Shown here piece by piece: positions 53,334 to 63,596 of a stretch of 64,000 nt of DNA; positions within the stretch are counted from its first letter, which is position 1; each line of letters starts with the position of its first letter. The position numbers were made by a program, and so were the translations under genes. The notes under the pieces were generated by a model. That model was not told the DNA's origin, made no database searches, and was given only the letters and a program-made list of their open reading frames with translations. Location: NCBI RefSeq assembly GCF_022761125.1, contig NZ_JAKWJR010000011.1:1-64000 (forward strand), written 5' to 3'. The DNA comes from Nocardioides sp. SR21 (lineage in GTDB: Bacteria > Actinomycetota > Actinomycetes > Propionibacteriales > Nocardioidaceae).

Positions 53334-54260
53334 TCACCCGGGAAGCTGACCCGTATCAGTCTGCTCGTCAGTCTGTTCTTCACTCGGCTCCGAGCGTACG
53401 TCGTCGTCGCGGCGTCCGTCGACGTAGATCTGCTCCTCGCGCCCAGGGTGGCGGCGCGCGCTGACCACGAAGTACACCAGCGCGAGCACGAAGAGAACGA
53501 TCGACGTCCAGACGTTGAAGCGCAGGCCGAGGACGTCCTCGAGCTCGACGCTGTCGATGCGGAGCATCTCGATGAAGCCGCGGCCAGCCGTGTAGACCAT
53601 GACGTACAGCGCGACCACGCGGCCGTGGCCGAGGCGGAAACGCCGGTCGGCCCAGACGACGACCGCGAAGCCGAGCAGGCACCACAGCGACTCGTACAGG
53701 AACGTGGGGTGGAACAGGAGGTCCGGGTCGGTGTACCCGGGCGGCCGGTGCGCGGCGTCGATCTCGAGGCCCCACGGCAGGTCGGTGGGCTTGCCGAACA
53801 GCTCCTGGTTGAACCAGTTGCCCCAGCGGCCGATCGCCTGGGCGACCAGCACGCCGGGCGCCATCGCGTCGAGCACCGGGAGCAGCTTGATGCCGGAGCG
53901 CTTGGCACCGATCACCACACCGAAGGCGCCGAGCGCGATCGCGCCCCAGACGCCGAGGCCGCCGCGCCACACGTAGAGCGCCTCGATCGCGTTGCCGCCG
54001 GAGCCGAAGTAGAGCTCGCTGTCGGTGAGCACGTGGTAGATCCGGCCGCCGACGAGGCCGAACGGCACCGCCCAGATCGCCAGGTCCTGGATCTCGCCGG
54101 CGCGGCCGCCGCGAGCCACCCACCGGCGCTCGCCGATCCAGACCGCGGCGACGATGCCGAGGATGATCGCCAGGGCGTAGCCGCGGATCGGCACCGGGCC
54201 GAGGTTCCACACCCCCTCCGACGGGCTCGGGATCGAGAGTGTGATCAGCTCAGCGAGCAT
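53334..54260 (-). CDS. lgt: prolipoprotein diacylglyceryl transferase
   Basis: A 308-residue enzyme with seven helices that attaches diacylglycerol to lipobox cysteines at the membrane. The hallmark GRWGNWFNQELFG is at about residues 143-155, with the periplasmic signature region WRGGLGVWGAIALG and RPPGYTDPDLLFHPTFLYES. The C-terminal 50 residues are charged and disordered, a common actinobacterial extension. It lies directly downstream of a SCO1-like lipoprotein gene (3-base gap), one of its likely substrates. Start at ATG 54260. Confidence 0.97.
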   Translation of the reverse strand: MLAELITLSIPSPSEGVWNLGPVPIRGYALAIILGIVAAVWIGERRWVARGGRAGEIQDLAIWAVPFGLVGGRIYHVLTDSELYFGSGGNAIEALYVWRGGLGVWGAIALGAFGVVIGAKRSGIKLLPVLDAMAPGVLVAQAIGRWGNWFNQELFGKPTDLPWGLEIDAAHRPPGYTDPDLLFHPTFLYESLWCLLGFAVVVWADRRFRLGHGRVVALYVMVYTAGRGFIEMLRIDSVELEDVLGLRFNVWTSIVLFVLALVYFVVSARRHPGREEQIYVDGRRDDDVRSEPSEEQTDEQTDTGQLPG

Positions 54261-54263
54261 CGG

Positions 54264-54866
54264 TCAGTCCTCGTTCAGGAGCGTGTGGATGTCGGCGGCG
54301 AGATCCGCGGACGACGAGTTGCCGTCCCAGTAGACCGTGCCCTCGTCGTCGGCGTCGATGCCGGTGATCGTGGTGCCGTGCGTGACGTCGTACCCGCCGG
54401 ACGGCAGCTTCTCGCCCTGCGTGATGCCGACGCCGAGCGGCTTGGCGACCTCGATGATCGTGTCGAGGTCACCGGTGAGGCCGACGAAGTCCGGGTCGAA
54501 GTGCGGCAGGTAGTCGGCGATCGCCTCCTGCGTGTCCCGCTTCGGGTCGGTGGTGATGTAGACGACGTCGATGCGCTCGCGGTCCTCGTCGTCGAGGCGG
54601 GTCATCGCCGACGACAGGTTCGACATCACGACCTGGCAGATGTCGGGGCAGTTGATGTAGCCGAAGAAGACCAGCGTGAGGTCCTTGTCGGTGTCCTCCG
54701 TCAGGGAGTACGGCGCACCCTCGGTGTCGGTCAGCGGCGTCGCGGAGACCTCGAACGGCGGGTCCAGCTCCGTGCCGTGCAGCTCCCCGCTGCTCTCGTC
54801 GGAGCCGCCACCGCAGGCGGTCAGCGCGAGGAGCAGGGCGACAGCGACGGCACCGGCCCTACGCAC
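54264..54866 (-). CDS. SCO1/SenC-family copper-handling lipoprotein
   Basis: A 200-residue lipoprotein. The signal sequence ends in LTAC (lipidated Cys18). The thioredoxin-like domain has the copper-binding pair Cys73 and Cys77 (INCPDICQ) and His163 (DVTHGTTITG), the three residues used by SCO1 proteins to deliver copper to cytochrome oxidase. I chose GTG 54866, which overlaps the trpA stop by 8 bases, as operon genes often do. An earlier in-frame start would add a Ser/Pro-rich stretch unlike a signal peptide. It lies between trpA and lgt. Confidence 0.9.
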   Translation of the reverse strand: MRRAGAVAVALLLALTACGGGSDESSGELHGTELDPPFEVSATPLTDTEGAPYSLTEDTDKDLTLVFFGYINCPDICQVVMSNLSSAMTRLDDEDRERIDVVYITTDPKRDTQEAIADYLPHFDPDFVGLTGDLDTIIEVAKPLGVGITQGEKLPSGGYDVTHGTTITGIDADDEGTVYWDGNSSSADLAADIHTLLNED

Positions 54867-55631
54867 GCCGTACCCCGGCGGCGAGCTCCTCGGTGAGCGC
54901 GGTGAGAGCGGGGAGGCCCTCACCCAGGGCGCGGACCAGCGCGGACCCGACGATCACCCCGTCGGCGTACGCCGCGAGGTCGGCGGCCTGGGCGCCGGTG
55001 CTGACACCCACGCCGACGCCGACCGGAAGGTCGGTGGTGGCCTTGGTGCGCTCGATCAGCGGAGCGACGCCGGCAGCGGTCGCCTGCGTCGTGCCGGTCA
55101 CGCCCATGATGCCGGTGGCGTAGACGAAGCCCCGGGACGCGGCGGTGGTCATCGCGATCCGCTCGTCGGTCGAGGACGGGGAGACGAGGAAGACCTTGTC
55201 GAGGTCGTGGGCGTCGGCCGCGGCGATCCAGTCCTGGGCGAAGTCCGGCGTGACGTCGGGCGTGATCAGGCCCGCTCCCCCGGCGTTCGCGAGGTCGGCG
55301 GCGAAGCGCTCGACGCCGTACTTCTCGACGGGGTTCCAGTAGGTCATGATCAGCGTCGGCGTGCCGGTGGCCGCGACCGCCTCGACCGTGCGCAGCACGT
55401 CCTTGGTGCGGACGCCGCCCTCGAGCGCCTTCTGCGCGGCGGCCTGGATGATCGGGCCGTCCATGACCGGGTCGCTGTAGGGCAGGCCGATCTCGATCAC
55501 GTCGCAGCCCGCGTCGACCAGGGCGAGCAGCGCGTCGATGCCGCCCTGCACGTCGGGGTAGCCGGCAGGCAGGTAGCCCACCAGCGCGGCCCGGCCGTCG
55601 GCCTTCGCCTTCGCGAAGGCGGTGGACACGC

Positions 55632-55635
<4 letters not shown>
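54859..55635 (-). CDS. trpA: tryptophan synthase alpha chain
   Basis: A 258-residue TIM-barrel protein that cleaves indole-3-glycerol phosphate. The catalytic Glu and Asp lie in CDVIEIGLPYSDPVMDGPII, with the loop GFVYATGIMGVTGTT and phosphate-binding VGVGVSTGAQ and GVIVGSALV. The GTG start overlaps the trpB stop (GTGA), with another GTG two codons in. It acts as an alpha2-beta2 complex with TrpB, passing indole through a tunnel. Part of a trpC-trpB-trpA run with no gaps. Confidence 0.96.
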
Positions 55636-56839
<1,204 letters not shown>

Positions 56840-56843
<4 letters not shown>

Positions 56844-57622
56844 GGCTGGACTCCTGTCATCGAGGCGACGGCGGCCTGGGGGTCGCCGTCCTTGACCAGT
56901 GCTTCACCGACGAGCACCGCGCGGGCGCCCTCGGAGACGAATCGCTGCACGTCGGCCGTGCTGAAGATGCCGCTCTCCGCGACCTTGACCCGGTCGTCGG
57001 GGATCAGCGGCGCGAGCTTGCCGAACATGTCGTCGTGGATCTCGAGCGTCTTGAGGTTGCGCGCGTTGACGCCGATCAGCTCGGCGCCGAGCGCGACCGC
57101 CCGCTCGGTCTCGGCCTCGTCGTGCACCTCGACCAGCACGGTCAGCCCGAGCTCTCGGGCCTCGTCGTGCAGCCGGCGCAGGGTGTCGTCGTCGAGAGCG
57201 GCCACGATCAGCAGCGCCAGGTCGGCGCCGGCGGCGCGCGCCTCGACGAGCTGGTACGACGTCACGATGAAGTCCTTGCGCAGGACCGGGGTGTCGACGG
57301 CCGCGCGCACCGCGCGCAGGTCGTCGAGGCTGCCGCCGAAGCGGCGCTGCTCGGTGAGGACGCTGATCGCGGCCGCGCCGCCGGCGGCGTACTTCGCGGC
57401 GAGCTCGGCCGGATCGGGGATGTCGGCGAGGTCGCCCTTGCTGGGGCTGCGTCGCTTCACCTCCGCGATCACGCTCGACCCGGGGGCGCGGAAGTGCGGC
57501 ATCGGGTCGCGGGGCGCGTCGACGTCCGCGAGCGCAGCACGCAGGTCGGCGAGCGTCGTCGCCGCCTCGCGCTCGGCGAGGTCGATCCGCACGCCGGCCA
57601 CGATCTCGTCGAGCACGGACAT
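56840..57622 (-). CDS. trpC: indole-3-glycerol phosphate synthase
   Basis: A 260-residue TIM-barrel enzyme. It has VIAEVKRRSPSKGDLADIPD (catalytic Glu and Lys), the FRAPGSSV phosphate segment, PVLRKDFIVTSYQLVEARAA, VEVHDEAETERA, IGVNARNLKTLEI and VAESGIFSTADVQRF. Upstream, the trpE gene usual in related genomes is absent. No Shine-Dalgarno sequence precedes the ATG. An AACACT six bases upstream is a weak -10 candidate. Confidence 0.96.
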
Positions 57623-57843
57623 GACACGAGTGTTTCACGCGGGTCGGCACGGGCCGTCGTGTGGGCCATACGTTGAACCGCCCGCACCACGCGCCCGAGG
57701 AGCGCCGTCGCGATGACCCACAACCCGTACGCCGGGCTCTTCGCCGCCACGGTCTGAGCGTGCGCATGCCCCCGCCGCAGTGATGGGTAGGGTCCCCACA
57801 TGCGGCCGGCAGACGGCACGGCCACGACGAAGGGCTCGACCAC

Positions 57844-58173
57844 GTGAGTTACTCAGAACCGCCCCCGCCGCCCCAGTACGGCGCTCCTCAGCCGCCGATG
57901 GGTGGCACCCCGCCGTCGACCTCGGGCAAGGCGATCGCGTCGCTCGTCCTCGGGATCGTCGGACTCCTGACCTGTGGCTGCCTGATCGGGTCGATCCTCG
58001 CGATCGTCTTCGGCTCCATGGCCAAGAAGGAGATCGCGGCATCCGGTGGTGCCAAGTCGGGCGCCGGCCTGGCGCAGGCCGGCTTCATCCTGGGCATCGT
58101 CGGCGTGGCGCTGGCGGTCCTCTACTGGATCGTCGTCGCGGCGACGGGCAACTTCGAGTTCACGACCGGCTGA
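57844..58173 (+). CDS. DUF4190-type small membrane protein
   Basis: A 109-residue protein with a Pro-rich, probably cytoplasmic N-terminus (SEPPPPPQYGAPQPP) and two membrane helices around about 29-57 and 76-101, separated by KKEIAASGGAKSGAGLAQAG. This matches the DUF4190 arrangement. Function unknown; members are often found near cell-envelope genes. The GTG start has AAGGG upstream at long spacing. It is the only plus-strand gene between trpC and the end of the exporter operon. In the 221-base gap to trpC I see no other convincing gene. Confidence 0.83.
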   Translation: MSYSEPPPPPQYGAPQPPMGGTPPSTSGKAIASLVLGIVGLLTCGCLIGSILAIVFGSMAKKEIAASGGAKSGAGLAQAGFILGIVGVALAVLYWIVVAATGNFEFTTG

Positions 58174-58186
58174 ACCCAGGCGCCGC

Positions 58187-58645
58187 TCAGGGCGCCAGCC
58201 AGGAGCCGGCCGGCAGGTTGCGCAGCACCGTGAAGAGCACCACGAGCGCAACGCCCGCCCACACGATCGTGCGGCGGGCACCGGCCGGCAGGCGGCTCGG
58301 CCAGGTCGGCGAGGTCCCGCGCCAGCGGGCCAGGGCCCAGGCACCGAGAGCCGCCACCAGGAACGGCAGCAGCACGATGAACAGCAGGTTGCTCGACGCC
58401 GCCGCGCCGATCTGACCGTCGGTCAGGTCGTTGACCGCACGCAGGCCACCACAGCCCGGGCAGGAGAAGCCCAGGGCCGCGCTCGGGCAGTAGCCCCAGG
58501 AGCCGCTCGCGTGCGGGTCGCGCCGGTGCAGCGCGGCGACGGCGAGCGCCAGCCCGCCGATCGTCGCCGCGGGCGCCGCGACGCGTCGCCACCGGCTCTG
58601 CTCGACGACCGCGGGAGCGGCCGGCTGCGGAGCGGTGGCGGTCAC
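58187..58645 (-). CDS. DUF2752 family membrane protein
   Basis: A 152-residue protein with about three helices and the family hallmark GFSCPGCGGLRAVNDLTDGQ, whose paired cysteines may bind a metal or form a disulfide. Starts at GTG 58645 and ends 13 bases from the convergent DUF4190 gene. It follows the small HGxxPAAW-type gene by 10 bases and is probably part of the hisI-led operon. Function unknown. Confidence 0.88.
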   Translation of the reverse strand: MTATAPQPAAPAVVEQSRWRRVAAPAATIGGLALAVAALHRRDPHASGSWGYCPSAALGFSCPGCGGLRAVNDLTDGQIGAAASSNLLFIVLLPFLVAALGAWALARWRGTSPTWPSRLPAGARRTIVWAGVALVVLFTVLRNLPAGSWLAP

Positions 58646-58655
58646 GGGCGGACCG

Positions 58656-58856
58656 TCAGTGGCTGGACTCGTGGTAGCCCATCTTCGCCATCACGGCGAA
58701 GACCACGAGCGACGCGACGCCGAGGCCGACGCCGACCCAGAAGATCGTCATGTTGACCGGGTCGAGGAGCAGGCCGACCGCGCCGACCACGAAGCCGAGC
58801 ATGGCGACCGTGACGGCCGACCAGGCTGCGGGGGTGTTGCCGTGGCTGTCAGACAT
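58656..58856 (-). CDS. 66-residue two-helix membrane protein (HGNTPAAW type, DUF6704-like)
   Basis: A short protein opening MSDSHGNTPAAWSAVTVAML, with two membrane helices and a polar end (GYHESSH). The HGxxPAAW start is conserved in a small actinobacterial family found next to trp genes; I associate it with DUF6704. ATG start. The function is unknown, but the repeated linkage with tryptophan genes suggests a membrane role in that pathway or simple co-transcription. Confidence 0.82.
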   Translation of the reverse strand: MSDSHGNTPAAWSAVTVAMLGFVVGAVGLLLDPVNMTIFWVGVGLGVASLVVFAVMAKMGYHESSH

Positions 58857-58902
58857 GCGGGGCTCCTCGAAACGATCGTGCGGGACGTGGGCGTCAGTCT
58901 AT

Positions 58903-59484
58903 TCAGGCCTCATCGGTTTTCGGTGCTGTGGGGTCGCGCCCCTCGTCCAGCGCCTTCCAGAGGTCGAGGCTGCTCTGCTCCTCCGGCGGCGCTTCGACGA
59001 CCGGTACGGCGCCGGTCGGGGCGTCGTACCTGCGCCCCATCTCCGGCCAGGCGCGGCACCACAGCGTGGCGAGCACGCCCGCCACGAGGGCGAGGACGGT
59101 GCCGAGCAGCGCGGCCCAGTACCACCCGGTCGGGCCGACGTCGCCGTTGTCGATGCCGAGCTGCTGGAGCTGCTCGCGCAGGTCGTCCGACACCTGCGGG
59201 TACGCCGCGATCGCGGCCGCGAGCGCACCTGCTGCCGCGAGCGTGCCGAGCGCGGCCATCGCCCGCCGGACGCGACCGCGGGTCACCAGGAGCACCCCCC
59301 AGGACGCCAGCGCCACCAGCGCGAGGGCGGTCACCAGCGGCATGCTGCCGTCGAACGTCAGCTTCAGGTTCGCCGAGCTGGCCTCGCCGGTCACCGCCTG
59401 CCGGTTGCCTCCGACGGCCGCGAGGGTCCCGCCCCCGAGCCCGAGCAGGACGACCGGGCCGAACGACCTCCTGCGGTCAGCCAT
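58903..59484 (-). CDS. Trp biosynthesis-associated membrane protein (TIGR02234-like)
   Basis: A 193-residue protein with four membrane helices (RSFGPVVLLGLGGGTLAAVG; LVTALALVALASWGVLLV; AALGTLAAAGALAAAIAAYP; TGWYWAALLGTVLALVAGVL) and a charged C-terminus. The helix pattern and the GWYWAAL block match the family annotated with actinobacterial trp operons. The role is unknown. Its ATG overlaps the hisI stop by 8 bases. In relatives trpE sits beside it, but here it does not. Confidence 0.87.
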   Translation of the reverse strand: MADRRRSFGPVVLLGLGGGTLAAVGGNRQAVTGEASSANLKLTFDGSMPLVTALALVALASWGVLLVTRGRVRRAMAALGTLAAAGALAAAIAAYPQVSDDLREQLQQLGIDNGDVGPTGWYWAALLGTVLALVAGVLATLWCRAWPEMGRRYDAPTGAVPVVEAPPEEQSSLDLWKALDEGRDPTAPKTDEA

Positions 59485-59821
59485 GGCTGAGCAGGTCGGC
59501 GTCGAAGCAGGTGCGGTCGCCGGTGTGGCACGCCGCGCCCTCCTGGTCGACCTTGACCAGCAGGGTGTCGCCGTCGCAGTCGAGGCGGACCTCCTTGACC
59601 CACTGCACGTGGCCGGAGGTGTCACCCTTGATCCAGTACTCCTGGCGCGAACGGCTCCAGTACGTCGCCCGGCCCGTGGTCAGCGTGCGCGCCAGCGCCT
59701 CGTCGTCCATCCAGCCGAGCATCAGCACCTCGCCGGTGTCGTGCTGCTGGACCACGGCCGGGACCAGTCCGTCGGCGGTGCGCTTGAGCCGGTCCGCGAT
59801 CGCGGGGTCGAGGGTCGTCAC
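59477..59821 (-). CDS. hisI: phosphoribosyl-AMP cyclohydrolase
   Basis: A 114-residue histidine-pathway enzyme opening the adenine ring of phosphoribosyl-AMP. It has VLMLGWMDDEALARTL, TYWSRSRQEYWIKGDTSGH and DCDGDTLLVKV. The zinc cysteines are in RLDCDGD, AACHTGDRTCF. GTG start with GATACT six bases upstream and no Shine-Dalgarno sequence. It is monofunctional, without a HisE domain. It overlaps the Trp-associated membrane-protein gene by 8 bases, linking histidine and tryptophan genes in one transcript. Confidence 0.96.
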   Translation of the reverse strand: MTTLDPAIADRLKRTADGLVPAVVQQHDTGEVLMLGWMDDEALARTLTTGRATYWSRSRQEYWIKGDTSGHVQWVKEVRLDCDGDTLLVKVDQEGAACHTGDRTCFDADLLSHG

Positions 59822-59827
59822 GGGTTC

Positions 59828-59833
59828 AGTATC
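59828..59833 (-). promoter_or_regulatory. putative -10 box (GATACT) of the leaderless hisI promoter
   Basis: GATACT on the minus strand ends six bases before GTG 59821. The gap up to 59940 contains a short palindromic sequence (GGTCGAGCTCGTCGAGACC, 59849-59867) and no gene. Confidence 0.45.
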
Positions 59834-59940
59834 CCGGGCGCCCGGTGGTCGAGCTCGTCGAGACCCCTTGACCCGCGATTTCGAGACGGCTCGATCCCCT
59901 CGCCGCATCACTGCCCTCGCGTTCCCAGGCTCACACGACG

Positions 59941-61728
59941 TCAGCGGCTCGAACCCTGCTGCGCCAGCCACGACCGGTGCAGGCCTGCGTAGACGGACCC
60001 GGGGTCCTGCACCAGCGCGGTGTGCGGGCCGCGCTGCACGATCCGGCCCTTGTCGACCACGACCACCTCGTCGGCGGTCTCGGCGGTGGTGAGCCGGTGC
60101 GCGATGGTGACCGAGGTACGCCCGCGCATCAGCCGCTCGAGCGCGCGTCCGATGCGCATCTCGAGGGCGGGGTCGACCGCGCTGGTCGCCTCGTCGAGCA
60201 CCAGCAGGTCGGGGTCGGCGAGCTGCGCCCGCCAGAGCGCGACCAGCTGCCGCTCCCCCGCCGACATCGACTCGCCGCGCTGGCCCACCTCGGTGTGGAT
60301 GCCGTTCGGGAGCCCGGCCAGCCAGTCGCCGAGCCCGAGGTCGTCGGCCGCGGCGACGATCTCCTCGTCGGTCGCGTCCAGCCGGCCGTAGCGCACGTTG
60401 GCGGCGATGGTGTCGTGGAAGAGGAAACCCTCCTGCGGCACCAGCACCACGCTGCGCCGCAGCGACTCCTGGGCGATCTCGCGCAGGTCGATGCCGTCGA
60501 GCAGCACCGCGCCGTCGCTGGGATCCATCAGCCGGGTCAGCAGCTTGGCGATCGTGGACTTGCCGGAGCCGGTCTCCCCGACGACGGCGAGGCGGGTGCC
60601 GGCCGCGATCTCGAGCTCGATGTCGCGGAGCACCGGCGGCCCGCCCGGGTAGGCGAACGACACCGCCTCGAACCGGACGTCGACCGGTCCGCGCGGCAGG
60701 ACCGCACCGTCCGGCCCGGGGTCGACGAGGTCGGCCGGGGTTTCGAGGATGCCGAGCACGCGGCGCCAGCTGACGACGGCGTTCTGCGCGTCGGTGAGGA
60801 TCTGGGTGCCCATCTGCACCGGGCCGACGAACAGCGACACGAGGAACGCGAACGCGAGCACGGTGCCGGCCGTGATCTCGCCGGCGAAGCCGAGCCAGAC
60901 CCCGATCACGATCACGCCGGCGTTCGCGAGGCCGGCCGAGATGCCGCCCAGCGAGAACGACAGCACGGTGAACCCCTGGGCGCGGGTGCTGGCGGTCTTG
61001 TACTCGTCGATCGCGTGGTCGATGCGGCCCTGGGTGCGGGCCTCGACGGCGTACGACCGGACCACCGCCGCGCCGACGACCGGCTCGGAGATCGCCGACA
61101 GCATCACGGCGACCTGCGCGCGCACGACGCCGTACGCCTCGGAGAGCTTGCGCTGGAAGTAGCGGATCGACAGGAACAACGGCGCGAAGCAGACCCACAC
61201 CACCAGCGCGAGCTGCCAGCTGTAGAACAGCATCACGATGGTCGCGACCAGCACCTGCCCGATGCTGACCACGAACAGCAGCCCGCCGAACACCAGGAAC
61301 TGGCTGACCTGGTCGACGTCGCTGGTGACGCGCGAGACCAGGGCGCCGCGGCGCTCGGTGTTCTGCGTCAGCAGCGGCAGGTCGTGCACGTGCCGGAACG
61401 CCTTGATCCGCAGCGTCGCCAGCCCGCGCTCGGAGGTCGTGAACAACCGGGCCGTCATGGCGTACGACGCCCACGCCGCGATCAGGATCGCGGCCGTCGC
61501 GGCCAGGCCCATCTCGACGACGTACGACACGTCGGGACCGCCCGGGCCGTTGAGCCCGTCGTCGATGGTCTTCTGGACCGCGACCGGGACGACGACCTGA
61601 CCGATGGAGGCGATGAAGGCGAGGGTGAGGGTCCAGCCCACACCCTCCTTCAGCTCCGGCGAGTAGCGCACGCCGCGGCGGATCGTCTCGATGGCGCCGA
61701 TGCTCTCGCCGGTGTCCATGGCGCTCAT
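59941..61728 (-). CDS. ABC exporter subunit 2 (TM-ATPase half-transporter)
   Basis: A 595-residue half-transporter. Six helices in about 30-320 (ABC_membrane type) precede an ATPase domain with Walker A GETGSGKST, Walker B LLVLDEATSAVD and H-loop VTIAHRLTTAE. Its signature loop is non-standard (ESMSAGERQ rather than LSGGQ). Its ATG overlaps the stop of the upstream half-transporter gene (ATGA), so the two should form a heterodimer. Substrate unknown; relatives export lipids, peptides or drugs. Confidence 0.94.
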   Translation of the reverse strand: MSAMDTGESIGAIETIRRGVRYSPELKEGVGWTLTLAFIASIGQVVVPVAVQKTIDDGLNGPGGPDVSYVVEMGLAATAAILIAAWASYAMTARLFTTSERGLATLRIKAFRHVHDLPLLTQNTERRGALVSRVTSDVDQVSQFLVFGGLLFVVSIGQVLVATIVMLFYSWQLALVVWVCFAPLFLSIRYFQRKLSEAYGVVRAQVAVMLSAISEPVVGAAVVRSYAVEARTQGRIDHAIDEYKTASTRAQGFTVLSFSLGGISAGLANAGVIVIGVWLGFAGEITAGTVLAFAFLVSLFVGPVQMGTQILTDAQNAVVSWRRVLGILETPADLVDPGPDGAVLPRGPVDVRFEAVSFAYPGGPPVLRDIELEIAAGTRLAVVGETGSGKSTIAKLLTRLMDPSDGAVLLDGIDLREIAQESLRRSVVLVPQEGFLFHDTIAANVRYGRLDATDEEIVAAADDLGLGDWLAGLPNGIHTEVGQRGESMSAGERQLVALWRAQLADPDLLVLDEATSAVDPALEMRIGRALERLMRGRTSVTIAHRLTTAETADEVVVVDKGRIVQRGPHTALVQDPGSVYAGLHRSWLAQQGSSR

Positions 61729-63518
61729 TCGGTCACCTCCACCCCGAGCTCGGCGGCGACCTCGTAGGCGTTGACGAGGTGGGAGTACGCCGGGCTCCGC
61801 TCGAGCAGCTCGGCGTGCGTGCCCCGGTCGGCGACCCGGCCGTCCTCGAGGTGCACGACCTCGTCGGCCAGCGCGATGGTGGCCTTGCGGTAGGCGACGA
61901 CGACGAGCGTCGTGTCGTGCGAGCCGGTGCGCAGCGCCTCGAGGATCCGCGCCTCGACCTCCGGGTCGACCGCGGACGTCGCGTCGTCGAGGATCAGCAG
62001 CCGCGGGTCGCGGACCAGCGCACGGGCCAGCGAGATGCGCTGGCGCTGCCCGCCCGACAGGGACGTGCCCCGCTCGCCGAGCTTGGTGTCGAGGCCGTCG
62101 GGCAGCGCGGCGACGAAGCCGTCGGCCTGGGCCGCGCGCAGCGCCGCCCAGACGTCCTCGTCGGAGACGTCGGCACCGAGCGTGACGTTGCCGCGCACGG
62201 TGTCGTCGAACAGGAACGCCGTCTGGGGCACGACGGCCGCGATCCGCGCGAGCTCGCCGTGGGCCAGGTCGCGCAGGTCGGTGCCGTCGAGGAGCACCCG
62301 GCCCTCGTCGGGGTCGATCAGCCGGGTCATCAGGCTGGTGAGCGTGCTCTTGCCGGAGGCGGTGGCGCCGACCAGCGCGACGGTGCGGCCCGGCTCGACG
62401 GTGAACGACACCTCGTCGAGGAGCCGCTGGTCGGGGTCGTAGCGGTAGCCGAGGCCCTGGACCTCGAGCCGCGAGCCCGCGTCGCCGGTCGTGACGGTGC
62501 GGTCGCCGAACGGCATCTCCCCGGTCGCGCGCAGGACGTTGCGGACCCGGTGGTAGCCGACCACGCTGCGTGGGAACTCGCCCAGCAGCCAGCCGATCGA
62601 GCGGATCGGGAACGACACGATCGTCAGCAGGAACGCGACGGTGACCACGTCGCCCGCGTCGGTCTGGCCGTTGACCACCCGCGCGACACCGACCGCGAGC
62701 ACCACGAGCACGCCGAGGTTCGGCAGCGCGGCGAGCGTCGGGTCGAAGGCGGCGCGGACCCGCCCGGCGCGGATGTTGATGTCGCGCAGCCGGTTGGCCA
62801 TGTCGGCGAAGCGCTCGGTCTCCTCGCTCTCGCGGCCGAGCGTCTTGACGACCATCGCGCCGTCGAAGGACTCGTGCGCGACCTCGCTGAGCTCGGCGCG
62901 CAGCTGCTGGGCCTTGGTCATGAGCGGCGAGGCGCGGCGCTGGTAGGCGACGTTGGCGAGCACGACGCCCGGGAACACGAGGGCGCCGACCAGAGCGAGC
63001 ACCACGTCGGCCAGAAACATCTGGACGACCGCGATCACCATCATCACGACGGTGCCGAGCGCCATCGGGAGCGGCGCGATCGGGCCCCATGCTGCCTCGA
63101 CGTCGGAGTTGGCATTGGAGAGCAGCTGGCCGGTCGGGTGCCGCTGGTGCCACTCCATCGGCAGCGCGAGGTACTGCCGCGTCACGGCGCGGCGGGTGTG
63201 CGCCTGCATGCGGTACTGCATGATCCCGGCGCCCAGCCGGCGGGCCACGATGCCGACGGCCCGCAGCAGGGCGACGCCGACGAACAGCGCGACGACCGCG
63301 AGCAGCATGTCGGTGCCGATCTCGCCGGTGTCGAACGCCGGCAGCACCACGTGGTCGGTGGCCCAGCCGAGCACCCAGGCGTCGGCGACCGTCAGCGCAC
63401 CGAAGATCACGCTACCGGCGGTCGACAGCGCGAACACCCACGGCTCGCGGCGGATGGCGACCCAGAGTACGGCGGCGCCGGCACCCATCGTGCCCCGCCG
63501 CGTCTGCTCGTCCGTCAC
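61725..63518 (-). CDS. ABC exporter subunit 1 (TM-ATPase half-transporter, degenerate ATP site)
   Basis: A 597-residue half-transporter with six helices (about 25-320) and an ATPase domain: Walker A GATASGKST, standard signature TSLSGGQRQRISLARAL, Walker B LLILDDATSAVD with Asp in place of the catalytic Glu, and VVAYRKATIA with Tyr in place of the H-loop His. Together with the altered signature of its partner, these changes fall in the same composite ATP site, as in TM287/288-type heterodimers. GTG start with GGGAAGGG upstream. The membrane half begins VLWVAIRREPWVFALSTAGS. Confidence 0.93.
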   Translation of the reverse strand: MTDEQTRRGTMGAGAAVLWVAIRREPWVFALSTAGSVIFGALTVADAWVLGWATDHVVLPAFDTGEIGTDMLLAVVALFVGVALLRAVGIVARRLGAGIMQYRMQAHTRRAVTRQYLALPMEWHQRHPTGQLLSNANSDVEAAWGPIAPLPMALGTVVMMVIAVVQMFLADVVLALVGALVFPGVVLANVAYQRRASPLMTKAQQLRAELSEVAHESFDGAMVVKTLGRESEETERFADMANRLRDINIRAGRVRAAFDPTLAALPNLGVLVVLAVGVARVVNGQTDAGDVVTVAFLLTIVSFPIRSIGWLLGEFPRSVVGYHRVRNVLRATGEMPFGDRTVTTGDAGSRLEVQGLGYRYDPDQRLLDEVSFTVEPGRTVALVGATASGKSTLTSLMTRLIDPDEGRVLLDGTDLRDLAHGELARIAAVVPQTAFLFDDTVRGNVTLGADVSDEDVWAALRAAQADGFVAALPDGLDTKLGERGTSLSGGQRQRISLARALVRDPRLLILDDATSAVDPEVEARILEALRTGSHDTTLVVVAYRKATIALADEVVHLEDGRVADRGTHAELLERSPAYSHLVNAYEVAAELGVEVTE

Positions 63519-63582
63519 TGTCGCACCCTTCCCGCCCGCGACAACTACGCGAGACGGCCACCCTATTCCGAGCAACCGACAG

Positions 63583-63588
63583 TAACCT
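63583..63588 (+). promoter_or_regulatory. putative -10 box (TAACCT) of a leaderless promoter
   Basis: TAACCT ends eight bases before ATG 63597, and no Shine-Dalgarno sequence is visible. Confidence 0.4.
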
Positions 63589-63596
63589 TCCGGTTC

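Noticed and set aside
57713..57757. A 14-codon plus-strand frame (MTHNPYAGLFAATV) between trpC and the DUF4190 gene, considered as a leader peptide
   Set aside because: It contains no Trp codons, lies on the opposite strand to trpC, and no attenuator-like hairpins follow.
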